Position numbers and translations under genes: made by a program. This document shows positions 35,057-43,707 of a stretch of 64,000 bases of DNA, piece after piece. The notes beneath the pieces were generated by a model. It did not search any database, had not been told where the DNA came from, and saw only the letters and a program-made list of their open reading frames with translations. Numbering within the stretch: position 1 is the first letter of the stretch; every line of letters begins with the position of its first letter. Source of the DNA: Sphaerisporangium album (lineage in GTDB: Bacteria > Actinomycetota > Actinomycetes > Streptosporangiales > Streptosporangiaceae); the NCBI RefSeq assembly GCF_003323745.1, contig NZ_QOIL01000001.1:248001-312000 (forward strand). The letters are read 5' to 3'.

Positions 35057-36538
35057 ATGCGAATCACAGAAGACGGGGCCACAGTGGCCGAGACCGCTTC
35101 GCCGCACACGACAGCCGGTTCGCGGCGCACCATGGGCGATTCGCGGCACACGACACACGGTTCGTCGCACGCCACGGGCGATTCGGGGGGCGATGGGGAC
35201 GATCCGCGCGCCAGACCCCGAACCGCCTGTGCCTCACCTGAAACCGGAGGCAGGCCGCCGGATCCCGCGCGGACCGGGCCGGGTGACGCGGCGGCGACCC
35301 TCCCCGCCCGCGAGGGAGGACGTCCGCCGTGGCGCATGTCGCGCAGGGCGGGATTCTGGCTCTTCGCAGGCGCGCTGCTGGCCTTCATGGCCGCCGCCAG
35401 CGCCCCCTCGCCGCTCTACGTCGTCTACCAGGCGCGATGGGGCTTCTCCGCCGCCACGCTCACCGCCGTCTTCGCCGTTTACGCGCTCGCCCTGCTGTGC
35501 GCGCTGCTGACCGTCGGAGGGCTCTCCGACTTCGTCGGACGCAGGCCCGTCCTCGTCGGCGCGCTGCTGGCCGAGGCCGTCGCCATGGCGGTCTTCCTGA
35601 CGGCCGACGGGGCCGCGCATCTGCTCCTCGCCCGGGTGTTGCAGGGACTCGCCACCGGCGCCGCGGCCGGAGCCATCAGCGCCGGGCTCGTGGACCTCCA
35701 GCCCGCTCCCGGATCCCGCCTCGGATCCCTGCTCAACAGCGTGGCCCCGACCGCAGGCCTCGCCGCGGGGGCCCTCGGCACCGGGCTTCTCGTGCAGTAC
35801 GCGCCCGCCCCGACCGCTCTGGTGTTCGCCCTGCTCACCGTGGTCTTCCTGCTCCTGGCCTGCGCCGTCGCCTTCCTCCCCGACACGGTCGCGCCCCGGC
35901 CGGGCGCGTTCGCCTCGCTGCGCCCGAAGGTGTCGGTGCCCACCGGCGCACGCGGAGCCTTCCTCGCGGCGCTGCCGTGCCTGGTCGCGACCTGGGCGCT
36001 CGGCGGCCTGTACCTCTCGCTCGGACCGTCGCTCATGGCGGGCGTCCTGCACGTCACCGACCACTTCGTCGGCGGCCTGGTCGTGACCGCCCTCACGGGC
36101 GCGGGCGCGGTGGCCTCGGTCGTCGTCCGCGATCTGCCCCCGCGCCGCGTGATGATCATCGGCTCGGCGACCCTCGCGACCGGCATCGCCGTGTCCCTGA
36201 CCGCGCTCGCCGTGTCCTCGGTGCCCATCTTCTTCGCCGGCACGCTCATCGCCGGGTCCGGCTTCGGCGCGGCCTTCCTCGGCGCCTTCCGCTCGCTGGC
36301 GACGCTCGCGGCCCCGTCCGAGCGCGCGGAACTGTTCGCCGCCGTGTACGTCGTCAGCTACCTGGCCTTCAGCGTCCCCGCCGTCCTGGCGGGCGAGGCC
36401 GTCCCGCTCTTCGGCCTGGAGGCCACCGCCCTCACGTACGGCTTCCTGATCATCGCCCTCGCCCTCGTCTCCACGGCGACCGTCATCACCCGCCGCCGCC
36501 CGTCCCCCGTGACCCCTTCGCCGGTCGCGGAGGGATGA
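35057..36538 (+). CDS. MFS exporter with repetitive N-terminal extension
   Basis: The 493-residue protein has 12 membrane helices starting at about residue 97, with the MFS motif A VGGLSDFVGRRPVLVGALL after helix 2 and a second half beginning near residue 300. The first 93 residues are hydrophilic and contain four heptapeptide repeats coded by a 21-bp tandem DNA repeat. Such a long N-terminus is unusual; an ATG at 35336 (MSRRAGFW) would give a normal 400-residue transporter, but its GGGAGGA is 15 bases away, while ATG 35057 has AGGGG at seven. It probably exports a drug or metabolite sensed by the divergent ArsR protein. Confidence 0.87.
   Translation: MRITEDGATVAETASPHTTAGSRRTMGDSRHTTHGSSHATGDSGGDGDDPRARPRTACASPETGGRPPDPARTGPGDAAATLPAREGGRPPWRMSRRAGFWLFAGALLAFMAAASAPSPLYVVYQARWGFSAATLTAVFAVYALALLCALLTVGGLSDFVGRRPVLVGALLAEAVAMAVFLTADGAAHLLLARVLQGLATGAAAGAISAGLVDLQPAPGSRLGSLLNSVAPTAGLAAGALGTGLLVQYAPAPTALVFALLTVVFLLLACAVAFLPDTVAPRPGAFASLRPKVSVPTGARGAFLAALPCLVATWALGGLYLSLGPSLMAGVLHVTDHFVGGLVVTALTGAGAVASVVVRDLPPRRVMIIGSATLATGIAVSLTALAVSSVPIFFAGTLIAGSGFGAAFLGAFRSLATLAAPSERAELFAAVYVVSYLAFSVPAVLAGEAVPLFGLEATALTYGFLIIALALVSTATVITRRRPSPVTPSPVAEG
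35095..35178 (+). repeat. Four 21-bp tandem repeats in the MFS N-terminus
   Basis: Units start at 35095, 35116, 35137 and 35158, each CGNTTCGNCGCAC-like, and a fifth partial unit begins at 35179. They encode heptapeptides (ASPHTTA, GSRRTMG, DSRHTTH, GSSHATG). Confidence 0.75.
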
Positions 36539-36595
36539 AGCGGGTAGGGCGTAGAGGGAGGGCGTTCGCCGTCCCAAGGGAGGCGGGTGGAGGTC

Positions 36596-36862
36596 ATGTG
36601 GGGGAATCGGTCGGGGAGTGAGCCCCGGACGGCGCGGAGCGCGCTCGGCATGCGGGCCGTGCTCTCGGGGGTGGCGTTGCCGGTCGCACTCGCCGCGACC
36701 GCGCTCTTCGTCTTCCTCGGGGTGAGCACCGGGCTGGGGATCTGGTTCGTCGAAGCGGTCGTGACCGGCGTCGTCGTGGTGATCGCGGCCGTCGACCTGG
36801 TGGTGATCAGGCGCAGAGCCCGCCGGAGCCCCTCGGGTGAACGGGCGACCCGCTCACGCTGA
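36596..36862 (+). CDS. Small DUF6343-like membrane protein
   Basis: The 88-residue protein opens with SGSEPRTARSALGMRAVLSG, the GTEPxTARSALxxR pattern of DUF6343 proteins, followed by two membrane helices (about 26-46 and 48-70) and an Arg-rich tail. The family has no known function. ATG 36596 is close to GGAGG; GTG 36587 is an in-frame alternative preceded by AGGGAGG. It is 57 bases after the MFS gene. Confidence 0.72.
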   Translation: MWGNRSGSEPRTARSALGMRAVLSGVALPVALAATALFVFLGVSTGLGIWFVEAVVTGVVVVIAAVDLVVIRRRARRSPSGERATRSR

Positions 36863-36881
36863 GCTCCGACGGGCGCCGCCG

Positions 36882-37955
36882 TCACGACAGGGCGGGAGGC
36901 GGGGCGCTGCCGTTGAAGAAGGGATTCTCGGGGAGCCGCTCGGGGGTGACGAGCAGGCGGACCACTCCGGCCTTCACCTGCCAGGCGTTCCACACCGTCC
37001 AGTCTCCGCCGACCGTCCGCGCGGGCAGCGGTTCGAACGAGAGGCCGCCCGTCTTCCCGTCCACCTTGACGAGGCTGAACACGGCGGTCAGGTTCCGCCC
37101 GCGGACCTGCGCCAGGACGTCGTCCACCGGGCGGCCCTTCCTCAGCTTCACCCCGGCGAGCATCTCACCGGGGGCCGTCGCGGCCTCGAAGTTCGCGTAC
37201 TCCTCGCCCGGTCTGGCCTCGCGTCCCAGCCGGACCAGGACGTCGCCGGGGAAGCCCACGGGGATCCGCAGCACCATGACGCAGCCGGCGTCCCGCCCCG
37301 GGCGGCAGTTCTTGGGGAGCGTTTCCATGGTGAGGGCGACGCCGTCCACCAGCGGGCCGGACGGACCGGCCTCCACCTTGGGACCGGTGCCCGGGGGGCT
37401 GTGGTCCGCGATCACCATCCCGAGGATCTTCCCCACGGCCGTCGGGGAGACGGGCACCGGGCGCAGGTCGATGTCCAGGCCGACGGCCCGGAACGCCTCG
37501 GTGTACATCCTGTACTCGGCGAACGGGTCCTTGATCCGGGCGACGTACTGGTCGCCGTCCCGCGCGATGTCGACGGCCGAGTTGGCGTAGCCGGCCGCGC
37601 TTCCCCCGCCCAGCAGACCGGGACCGGCGACGACACCGGCGGTGAGCAGCCCGGCGGCGGCCGCGCCCGCGGCCAGCCGGATCCGCCACGGCCGGCGTGA
37701 GGCCGGTGCGGCGGCGGTCTCCGTACCGGTCGCCGCCGGGAGCGCCGGCGCCTGGCCGCGGCGGGCCGGCGCGATGACCGCCCCCTCCGTACCGGTGGCC
37801 GCCGCGAGCACCTCGCCCCGGCCGGGTGACGCGCTGACCGGCGCGGATGTGATCGACGCGAGCAGCGTCCGCGCCCCCGCGGTGGACGCCCGGCCCGCCA
37901 GCTCACGGTCGCGGACGCGGGCCAGCCCGCTCAGCAACTCGTCGGTGTTCCTCAT
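36882..37955 (-). CDS. CU044_5270-like membrane-anchored sigma partner
   Basis: The 357-residue protein has a charged cytoplasmic head (MRNTDELLSGLARVRDRELA), an Ala-rich linker, one membrane helix (LAAGAAAAGLLTAGVVAGPGL, about 93-113) and a 240-residue outer part beginning SAAGYANSAVDIARDGDQYV. This is the plan of CU044_5270-type proteins, which are encoded after ECF sigma factors in actinomycetes and are thought to act as anti-sigma factors. The start overlaps the sigma gene stop (ATGA) and has GGGAGG at five bases. A DUF6343 gene ends 19 bases from its stop on the other strand. Confidence 0.82.
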   Translation of the reverse strand: MRNTDELLSGLARVRDRELAGRASTAGARTLLASITSAPVSASPGRGEVLAAATGTEGAVIAPARRGQAPALPAATGTETAAAPASRRPWRIRLAAGAAAAGLLTAGVVAGPGLLGGGSAAGYANSAVDIARDGDQYVARIKDPFAEYRMYTEAFRAVGLDIDLRPVPVSPTAVGKILGMVIADHSPPGTGPKVEAGPSGPLVDGVALTMETLPKNCRPGRDAGCVMVLRIPVGFPGDVLVRLGREARPGEEYANFEAATAPGEMLAGVKLRKGRPVDDVLAQVRGRNLTAVFSLVKVDGKTGGLSFEPLPARTVGGDWTVWNAWQVKAGVVRLLVTPERLPENPFFNGSAPPPALS

Positions 37956-38512
37956 ATCGACCTCCCCAGCGGGACCCGCGCGGCCCGGCTCATCGGCATG
38001 TGCTCGACCCCGGCGTCGGCGAGCCCGCGTGAGAACCGCTTGCGGGCGCGGTGCAGCCGGATGCGTACGGCGTTGCGCGAGCAGCCGAGGACGCGCGCGA
38101 TCTGCCCGGCGTCCAGGCCCTCCCACGCGACGAGCGACAGCAGCTCGCGGTCCTCGTCGGACAGATGCCGGAAGACGCGGGCTATCGCCGCGAACTCCAT
38201 CCGCTCCTCGGACGGAGCCGTCCTGGCGTAGAGGTCGGCGACGTCCTCGCGCAGCGCCGCCTGGTGGACGTGGCGCCGAATCGTCCCGCGCCGATGGTTG
38301 GCCAGCACGTTGCGCGCCACGCCGTACAGCCAGAGCCTGGCCTGCTCACCCGGAGGCAGGTCGTCCAGCTTCCGCCACGCGATCTCGAATGTCTCGGCCA
38401 CCACGTCCGCCGCGTCCTCGGGGGAGTCACAGCGGCGCGTCGCGTAGCCGAGGATCGGTTCATAGGTATCGAGATAGACCTTCTCGAACAGCATCTTCCG
38501 GTCATCACCCAC
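37952..38512 (-). CDS. ECF RNA polymerase sigma factor
   Basis: The 186-residue protein has sigma-2 (LFEKVYLDTYEPILGYATRR; DVVAETFEIAWRKLDDLP) and sigma-4 (LSDEDRELLSLVAWEGLDAG followed by QIARVLGCSRNAVRIRLHRARK). There is no SnoaL domain, in contrast to the ECF41 gene at 25.3 kb. It is translationally coupled to a membrane-anchored partner, which probably holds it inactive until an outside signal arrives. The GTG start at 38512 follows GGGGA; ATG 38494 is a possible internal start. Target promoters were not identified. Confidence 0.92.
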   Translation of the reverse strand: MGDDRKMLFEKVYLDTYEPILGYATRRCDSPEDAADVVAETFEIAWRKLDDLPPGEQARLWLYGVARNVLANHRRGTIRRHVHQAALREDVADLYARTAPSEERMEFAAIARVFRHLSDEDRELLSLVAWEGLDAGQIARVLGCSRNAVRIRLHRARKRFSRGLADAGVEHMPMSRAARVPLGRSI

Positions 38513-38779
38513 AGGCGATCCCCATGGCGAGCCTCCTAGCTGAAGGGGTCGACGGACACCCCTTCATGTCGAAGGCCCCCGGATCATTTCACCGGATCTC
38601 CCCCGATGCCGGGCGCGCGTGACAGGCGGCCCCGCCTTCACCGTTCAGGTCAGGGACGCGCGCGGCATGGCATCTCGGCCGAGCGGTTCTCGTGCTGGTC
38701 GATCACCGGCAGGACGCGCGGGTCCGGATGCGGCGCCGGACGTCCGGCAAGGTCGTCCTGCGTCCGTGAGGCACGGGTG
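38513..38779. other. Intergenic stretch with no supported gene
   Basis: This stretch upstream of the ECF gene and downstream of the flavoprotein gene has only short frames without ribosome sites. Its first 80 bases must contain the ECF sigma promoter, but I see no clear motif. Confidence 0.5.
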
Positions 38780-40204
38780 TCACAGGCCGTACTCCTCCAG
38801 GAGGTGGAGCCAGAACTCGCTCACGGACGGGAACACCGGGACGGCGTGCCAGAGCCGGTCTAGCGGGATCTGCGAGGTCACCGCGATGGTGGCCGCGTGG
38901 AGGTGGTCGAGGACCGCGGGACCGGCCAACGTGACGCCGAGGAGCACGCGGCGGTCCTCGTCGACGATCATCTTGACGCGGCCGGTGTAGTCGTCGGCCT
39001 GGAGGTAGGCGCCGGGGACCCCTGCCAGGTCGACCTCGACGACGCGTACCGGGAACCCCTCGGCGCGCGCCTGGGACTCGGTGCGGCCGACCGCGCAGAC
39101 CTGCGGGTCGGTGAAGATGACCTGGGGCGCGCCCAGGTGGTCGGCGACGTCGCGCAGCGCCGGCAGGTCGTCGGGGAGGCCCTGGGCTCGGGCGGCGATC
39201 ACGTCGCCGCAGATCCGGGCCTGGTACTTGCCCATGTGTGTGAGCAGGTCGAGCCCGTTGACGTCCCCGACCGCGTACAGCCAGCCCTCGGGGACGGCCG
39301 TCGCCCGCATGCTCGCGTCCACATCGATCGGGCCCTCCCCCTCCAGGCCGATCGTGTCCAGGCCTATGTCGCCAACGCCCACCCGGCGGCCGGTGGCGAC
39401 GAGGATCTCGTCCGCCTCCACGCGCGAGCCGTCCTCGAGGTGGACGGTCACCGGGCCGTCCGGCAGCGGGCGCTCGACGCGGGCGGGGGAGGCGCCGAAG
39501 CGCACGTCGATGCCCGACCGCCGCAGCGACTCGGCCAGAAGGTCGCCGGCGAACGGCTCCATCCGGGACAGTAGCCGCCGGTCCCGCACGAGCATCGTCG
39601 TCTCCTGGGCGCCGAGGGAGTGCAGCGCCTGGGACATCTCACAGGCGACGGCGCCGCCGCCGATCACGACCAGCCGCTTCGGCACCTGCTGGACGGCGGT
39701 CGCCTCCCGGTTCGTCCACGGTTCCGCCTCGCGCAGGCCGGGCACGGCGGGGATCAACGGGTCGCTCCCGGTCGCGAGCACGACGGCGTGCCGCGCCCGC
39801 AGCGTACGGGTGCCGCCGTCCGGCGTCGTCACCTCGACACTCAGCGGCCCCGCCAGGCGTCCCCGCCCCCGGACGAACGTCGCCGGGAGGTTCTCGATCC
39901 AGCTCACCTGGCCGGCGTCGTCGAGCCCGGACACGGCCTGGTCGCGGCGGGCCAGCACCGCGGCGGTGTCGATCGGGCCGCGCAGCTCCAGCCCCGGCAG
40001 GCGCTCCACCTCGTGCGCCAGCTCCATCGGCCGCAGCAGCGCCTTGCTCGGGATGCACGCGTAATAGGCGCACTCGCCGCCGGCCAGGCGTTCCTCGACC
40101 ACGGCCGCCGTCAGGCCGCCTCGTACGGCGCGTTTGGCGGCGGTCTCCCCGACCGGTCCCGCCCCTATCACGATCACGTCGAAGACGCCCTCGCCGTCAA
40201 TCAT
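38780..40204 (-). CDS. Lipoamide-dehydrogenase-like flavoprotein lacking the catalytic His
   Basis: The 474-residue protein has the class I pyridine nucleotide-disulphide oxidoreductase plan: FAD motif VIVIGAGPVGETAAKRA, redox pair CAYYAC in GGECAYYACIPSK, NAD(P) motif VVIGGGAVACEMSQAL, second FAD motif YAVGDVNGLDLLTHM and a dimerisation domain. At the end the usual HPT(L)SE, holding the catalytic His-Glu pair, reads FPSVSE, so the His is Phe. This occurs in an actinobacterial side branch of the family, so it is probably real and not damage. It may reduce a small disulphide or quinone. No lipoyl enzyme genes are nearby. ATG 40204 is used; the frame is open to 40237. Confidence 0.9.
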   Translation of the reverse strand: MIDGEGVFDVIVIGAGPVGETAAKRAVRGGLTAAVVEERLAGGECAYYACIPSKALLRPMELAHEVERLPGLELRGPIDTAAVLARRDQAVSGLDDAGQVSWIENLPATFVRGRGRLAGPLSVEVTTPDGGTRTLRARHAVVLATGSDPLIPAVPGLREAEPWTNREATAVQQVPKRLVVIGGGAVACEMSQALHSLGAQETTMLVRDRRLLSRMEPFAGDLLAESLRRSGIDVRFGASPARVERPLPDGPVTVHLEDGSRVEADEILVATGRRVGVGDIGLDTIGLEGEGPIDVDASMRATAVPEGWLYAVGDVNGLDLLTHMGKYQARICGDVIAARAQGLPDDLPALRDVADHLGAPQVIFTDPQVCAVGRTESQARAEGFPVRVVEVDLAGVPGAYLQADDYTGRVKMIVDEDRRVLLGVTLAGPAVLDHLHAATIAVTSQIPLDRLWHAVPVFPSVSEFWLHLLEEYGL

Positions 40205-40358
40205 GGAACTCGCCCCCCGTCGTCCCAGGTCAGTCATGCCCCGTACGAGGCGGATGCTCGCATCGGTCCTCGATCAGGGGACCAGGCGGGGGCGGGGGAG
40301 CGCGCCATTCGGCGATGCTTCATGCCGTGCGGGGGGAGATGCGACTTCCAGGCTTTGG

Positions 40359-40754
40359 TCAGAGTTTGCGGTAGATTCTCGCGTCCTCGGCGGCGTCCAG
40401 GACGTCCTGGAGGGTGCCGCCGATGCCGGCCTGGACGGCGGCGGCGATGGCGCCCTCGACGAAGGGGACGTCGGCGATGGCCACCTGGCCCGGGACCTCG
40501 AGGAGGCGGGCGGTCAGGACCGAGCCGCCCATGTCGGGGATGAGCACCACGCCCACGCCCCGGTCGACCTTCTGGATCGCGGCGGTCACCTTGTCGGGGC
40601 TGGTACCGAGGCCACCGTCGTCCGTGCCGCCCGCGGGGACCACCTGGACGTCCGGCCCGGCGATCTGCACGGCCAGGGCCGCGGCGGAGGTCGCCAGCGC
40701 GTCGCTGTGCGAGATGAGGACGACGCCGACCAGGGGCTGCGGAATGGTGGTCAT
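40359..40754 (-). CDS. dhaM: PTS-dependent dihydroxyacetone kinase phosphotransferase subunit
   Basis: DhaM passes phosphate from HPr to the ADP bound on DhaL. The 131-residue protein is an EIIA-mannose-like domain alone, with VGVVLISHSDALATSAA holding the phosphorylated His, VQVVPAGGTDDGGLGTSPDK and IPDMGGSVLTARLL. E. coli DhaM also has HPr and EI-like domains; the short form is common in Gram-positive bacteria and relies on the cell's own HPr. It is last in dhaK-dhaL-dhaM, but a 273-base gap with tandem repeats separates it from dhaL. Confidence 0.95.
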   Translation of the reverse strand: MTTIPQPLVGVVLISHSDALATSAAALAVQIAGPDVQVVPAGGTDDGGLGTSPDKVTAAIQKVDRGVGVVLIPDMGGSVLTARLLEVPGQVAIADVPFVEGAIAAAVQAGIGGTLQDVLDAAEDARIYRKL

Positions 40755-40773
40755 CGCCGGAGGTCTCCCATGG

Positions 40774-40863
40774 TTCTGCGCTGGACGGTCGGTTCTGCGC
40801 TGGACGTTTCGTTCTTGCACTGGACGTTGTGTCTGCGCTGGTCCAGCGATCCTGCGCTGGACG
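40774..40863 (-). repeat. Five 19-20-bp direct repeats between dhaL and dhaM
   Basis: Copies of TTCTGCGCTGGACG (plus strand) begin near 40774, 40793, 40812, 40832 and 40851, at a period of 19-20 bases. Two copies are exact; the others differ at a few bases. They lie in the region before dhaM, in a frame that is open but not like DhaM. Confidence 0.75.
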
Positions 40864-41027
40864 GGGGCCGCGCGCCGGATGTGCGGGCTCGTGTGTGGAT
40901 TCGCGCCGGAGATACCCCGTGATCCCATGTCGAACCCTTGCGCGGGCCTGAGCTCGGAGGACCGTGCGGGACCGCTGCACAGCCCGCGGTGGAATCATCC
41001 TACGGCCTCGCCGCCGGGGCTTTCCGG

Positions 41028-41654
41028 TCATCCGCCGGCGGCGTCCCGGAGGGCGGCGAGGATGAGGACGGTCGACGCGGCCCCCGGGTCCTCGTGGCCG
41101 ATGCTGCGTTCGCCCAGGTAGCTGGCTCGGCCCTTGCGGGCCTGGAGCGGGATCGTCGCCCGCGCGCCCTCGCGGGCGGCGGTGAGGGCGGCGTCCAGGG
41201 CATCCTCGGTCTTCGTCCCGTTCTGTACGGCCCGCCTGAGCGCGCCGGCCGCCGGGGCGAGGGCGTCGAGCAGGGTCTTGTCGCCTTCGGTCGCACCACC
41301 GAGCTTGCGTACCCCCGCCACGGCGGCTTCCAGGGCGGTGGCGAGGTCGGACGGGGTGACGTCGGGGGCGGAACCGAGGACGGACCCCATCTGGCGGAAG
41401 GCGGTCCCGTACAGCGGGCCGGACGCGCCGCCGACCTTGCGGATGAGCGTGGTGCCCGTGAGCGTGAGCGCCTTTCCGGGGCTGTCGGGAGGGGCGGCGG
41501 CGAGGGCTTCGCGGACGGCGGTGAAGCCGCGGTCGAGGTTGGCGCCGTGGTCGGCGTCGCCGATCGCGGCGTCGAGCGCGGTCAGGTGCTCGCGGTTCTC
41601 GGCGACGGCCTTCGCGATCCCCTCGATCCATGTGGTGAAGAAACGGGTGTCCAT
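41028..41654 (-). CDS. dhaL: Dihydroxyacetone kinase ADP-binding subunit
   Basis: DhaL carries ADP as a tightly bound cofactor that is re-phosphorylated by DhaM. The 208-residue protein has DAAIGDADHGANLDRGF, the Mg-ADP-binding DxDxxxN-like motif, GGASGPLYGTAFRQMGSVLG and a C-terminal GRASYLGERSIGHEDPGAAS. All family features are present. GAGGAG lies four bases before the ATG. A 113-base gap separates it from dhaK. Confidence 0.95.
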   Translation of the reverse strand: MDTRFFTTWIEGIAKAVAENREHLTALDAAIGDADHGANLDRGFTAVREALAAAPPDSPGKALTLTGTTLIRKVGGASGPLYGTAFRQMGSVLGSAPDVTPSDLATALEAAVAGVRKLGGATEGDKTLLDALAPAAGALRRAVQNGTKTEDALDAALTAAREGARATIPLQARKGRASYLGERSIGHEDPGAASTVLILAALRDAAGG

Positions 41655-41767
41655 GTGGCTCCTCGTGGCTCATGGAAGCGGAGGCGGTCGGCGTCGGCGA
41701 GGCGGTGGGCGGTCCCCGCCCGCGAGGCGGCGGGCGTTCGGCCTCGGGGAGGGGAGGCGGCCTGGCG

Positions 41768-42760
41768 TCAGCGGCCCCAGCGGAGGGCGGGCGTCTCCAC
41801 GGGGGCGTCCCAGAGGCGGGTCAGGTCGTCGGTCAGGCGGCACACGGTGACCGAGAAGCCCCGCATCTCCAGGCTCGTGACGTAGTTACCGACCAGGGAG
41901 CGCGCCGGCGTGGCACCCTTCTCGCGCAGATAGGCCGCGACCTCGGCGAACACGATGTAAAGCTCGGCGAGCGGCGTGCCGCCCATGCCGTTGACCATCA
42001 CCAGGCAGTCCCCGGACAGCGGCATGTCGGTGTGCACCGCGTCCATGGCGACGCGGGCCAGCTCGCGGGCGGGCGCGATGGGGGCGCGCGTACGGCCTGG
42101 CTCGCCGTGGATGCCGATGCCGAGCTCGACCTCGGAGGGGCCCAGCTCGAACGTCGGCCTGCCCGCGGCGGGGACCGTGCAGGGGCTGAGCGCCACGCCG
42201 AACGACCGGCTGCGCGCGTTGACCTCCTCGCCGGTCTTCGCGACCTCGGCCAGGGACGCCCCGGTCTCGGCCAGCGCTCCGGCGATCTTTTCGACGAAGA
42301 CGGTCGCGCCCGTGCCGCGGCGGCCGGCCGTGTACAGGGAGTCCTTGACGGCGACGTCGTCGTTGACGAGCACGGACGCCACCTCGACGCCCTCCTCGGC
42401 GCACAGCTCGGCGGCCATCTCGAAGTTCAGCACGTCGCCGGTGTAGTTCTTGACGATGTGCAGCACCCCGGCACCGCCGTCGACGCCCTTGGTGGCCTCG
42501 ATGATCTGGTCGGGCACGGGGGAGGTGAAGACCTCGCCGGGGCAGGCCGCGTCGAGCATGCCGTACCCGACGAACCCGCCGTGAAGAGGCTCGTGACCGG
42601 AACCCCCGCCGGACACCAGGCCCACCTTGCCCGGGGACGGCGCCGAGCGGCGGAAGATCACCTTGTTCTCCAGGTCCACCCGGAGGCCCGGATGCGCCTC
42701 CGCCATTCCGGCGAGCGCCTCGGTCACCACGTGCTCCGGATCGTTGATGAGCTTTTTCAT
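41768..42760 (-). CDS. dhaK: Dihydroxyacetone kinase substrate-binding subunit
   Basis: DhaK binds dihydroxyacetone covalently through a His and receives phosphate from DhaL. The 330-residue protein has the nucleotide-free [36 protein letters not shown], and the substrate His in [11 protein letters not shown] (about 210-220). It is the first gene of the dha set, and AGGA is about eight bases before the ATG. The divergent region to the cyclase gene holds a GCCAA...TTGGC inverted repeat (42795-42825) that could be an operator. No DhaR or DhaS-like regulator is adjacent. Confidence 0.96.
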   Translation of the reverse strand: MKKLINDPEHVVTEALAGMAEAHPGLRVDLENKVIFRRSAPSPGKVGLVSGGGSGHEPLHGGFVGYGMLDAACPGEVFTSPVPDQIIEATKGVDGGAGVLHIVKNYTGDVLNFEMAAELCAEEGVEVASVLVNDDVAVKDSLYTAGRRGTGATVFVEKIAGALAETGASLAEVAKTGEEVNARSRSFGVALSPCTVPAAGRPTFELGPSEVELGIGIHGEPGRTRAPIAPARELARVAMDAVHTDMPLSGDCLVMVNGMGGTPLAELYIVFAEVAAYLREKGATPARSLVGNYVTSLEMRGFSVTVCRLTDDLTRLWDAPVETPALRWGR

Positions 42761-42794
42761 CGGCCCGTCCTAACTGCGGTCGGCGGTCCCTCGG

Positions 42795-42825
42795 CCAATC
42801 TCTCCCTCCGCGGGGAGCGTTGGCA
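42795..42825. promoter_or_regulatory. Inverted repeat between dhaK and the cyclase gene
   Basis: GCCAA (42795-42799) pairs with TTGGC (42821-42825), and inside it CTCCC (42803-42807) pairs with GGGAG (42814-42818). It could be an operator for the divergent units or a hairpin. Confidence 0.35.
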
Positions 42826-42933
42826 AGTGGGCCCGGCGTCCCCCGCGTCCGATTCGTCACGCGAGGTGGTGGCGGCGCGCCCGGCGGGGAGGGAGGATCT
42901 ATCACGAACGACCCGAGAACATGAGGGGCACAG

Positions 42934-43707
42934 ATGTCGGTGTTGAGCAGTCTCGTCGAGAGCATCCGGAGCGGCGCGATCGAGGTGATCGACCTGACGG
43001 CGCCGCTGAGTTCCGAGACGCCGATACTCATGCTGCCCGAGCCGTTCGGGAACACCGTCCCGTTCCGGCTCACCGAGATCAGCCGGTACGACGACCGCGG
43101 CCCCGCCTGGTACTGGAACGACATCACCACCGGCGAGCACACCGGCACCCACTTCGACGCGCCGGTCCACTGGGTGACCGGGCGCGACGGCGAGGACGTC
43201 TCCCAGGTTCCGCCCTCCCGGCTGATCGGCCCCGCCGTCGTCCTCGACTTCGCGGGTCACGCGGCCGCCGATCCCGACTTCCTGCTTCAGATCCAGCACG
43301 TCAAGGAGTGGGAGAAGGCCAACGGCCCGCTGCCGGAGGGCGGATGGCTGCTGTACCGCACCGGGTGGGACGCGCGGTCCGGCGACCAGGCGAGCTTCCT
43401 CAACGCCGACGAGACCGGGCCGCATACCCCGGGCATCTCCGTGGAATGCGCCCAGTGGCTGGCCGAGGAGACCCCGATCGCCGGGCTCGGCGTCGAGACG
43501 GTCGGCACCGACGCCGGGGCCGCGCACTCCTTCGACCCGGCCTTCCCCTGCCACTCCTTCCTGCTCGGCTCCGGGAAGTACGGCCTCACACAGCTCCGCA
43601 ACCTGGACAGGCTTCCCGTGACCGGCGCGGTCGTGCTGGCGCCCCCGCTGCCCATCGTCGGCGGCTCCGGCAGCCCGGTCCGCGTGCTGGCCCTCGTCGA
43701 GCGATGA
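42934..43707 (+). CDS. Cyclase-family metal-dependent hydrolase
   Basis: The 257-residue protein carries the metal motif HTGTHFDAPVHW (HxGTHxDxPxH) of the cyclase or kynurenine formamidase family and AHSFDPAFPCHSFLLG near the end, where further ligands lie. Members hydrolyse amide or lactam bonds (formylkynurenine, isatin) or act in polyketide cyclisation. It is translationally coupled to a thiamine-diphosphate enzyme gene (ATGA), which suggests two consecutive steps in one pathway. Kynurenine-pathway partners such as tryptophan dioxygenase or kynureninase are not nearby, so a generic formamidase role is not supported. GAGGGG is five bases before the ATG. Confidence 0.88.
   Translation: MSVLSSLVESIRSGAIEVIDLTAPLSSETPILMLPEPFGNTVPFRLTEISRYDDRGPAWYWNDITTGEHTGTHFDAPVHWVTGRDGEDVSQVPPSRLIGPAVVLDFAGHAAADPDFLLQIQHVKEWEKANGPLPEGGWLLYRTGWDARSGDQASFLNADETGPHTPGISVECAQWLAEETPIAGLGVETVGTDAGAAHSFDPAFPCHSFLLGSGKYGLTQLRNLDRLPVTGAVVLAPPLPIVGGSGSPVRVLALVER

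Noticed and set aside
38606-38990. Plus-strand frames between the ECF and flavoprotein genes
   Set aside because: No ribosome site, Arg/Gly-rich composition, and overlap with the flavoprotein gene on the other strand.
40755-40928. Upstream ATG (40928) as the start of dhaM
   Set aside because: The extra 58 residues are Arg/Gln/Pro-rich products of the 19-bp repeats, while DhaM proteins start near VGVVLISHSD, as from ATG 40754.
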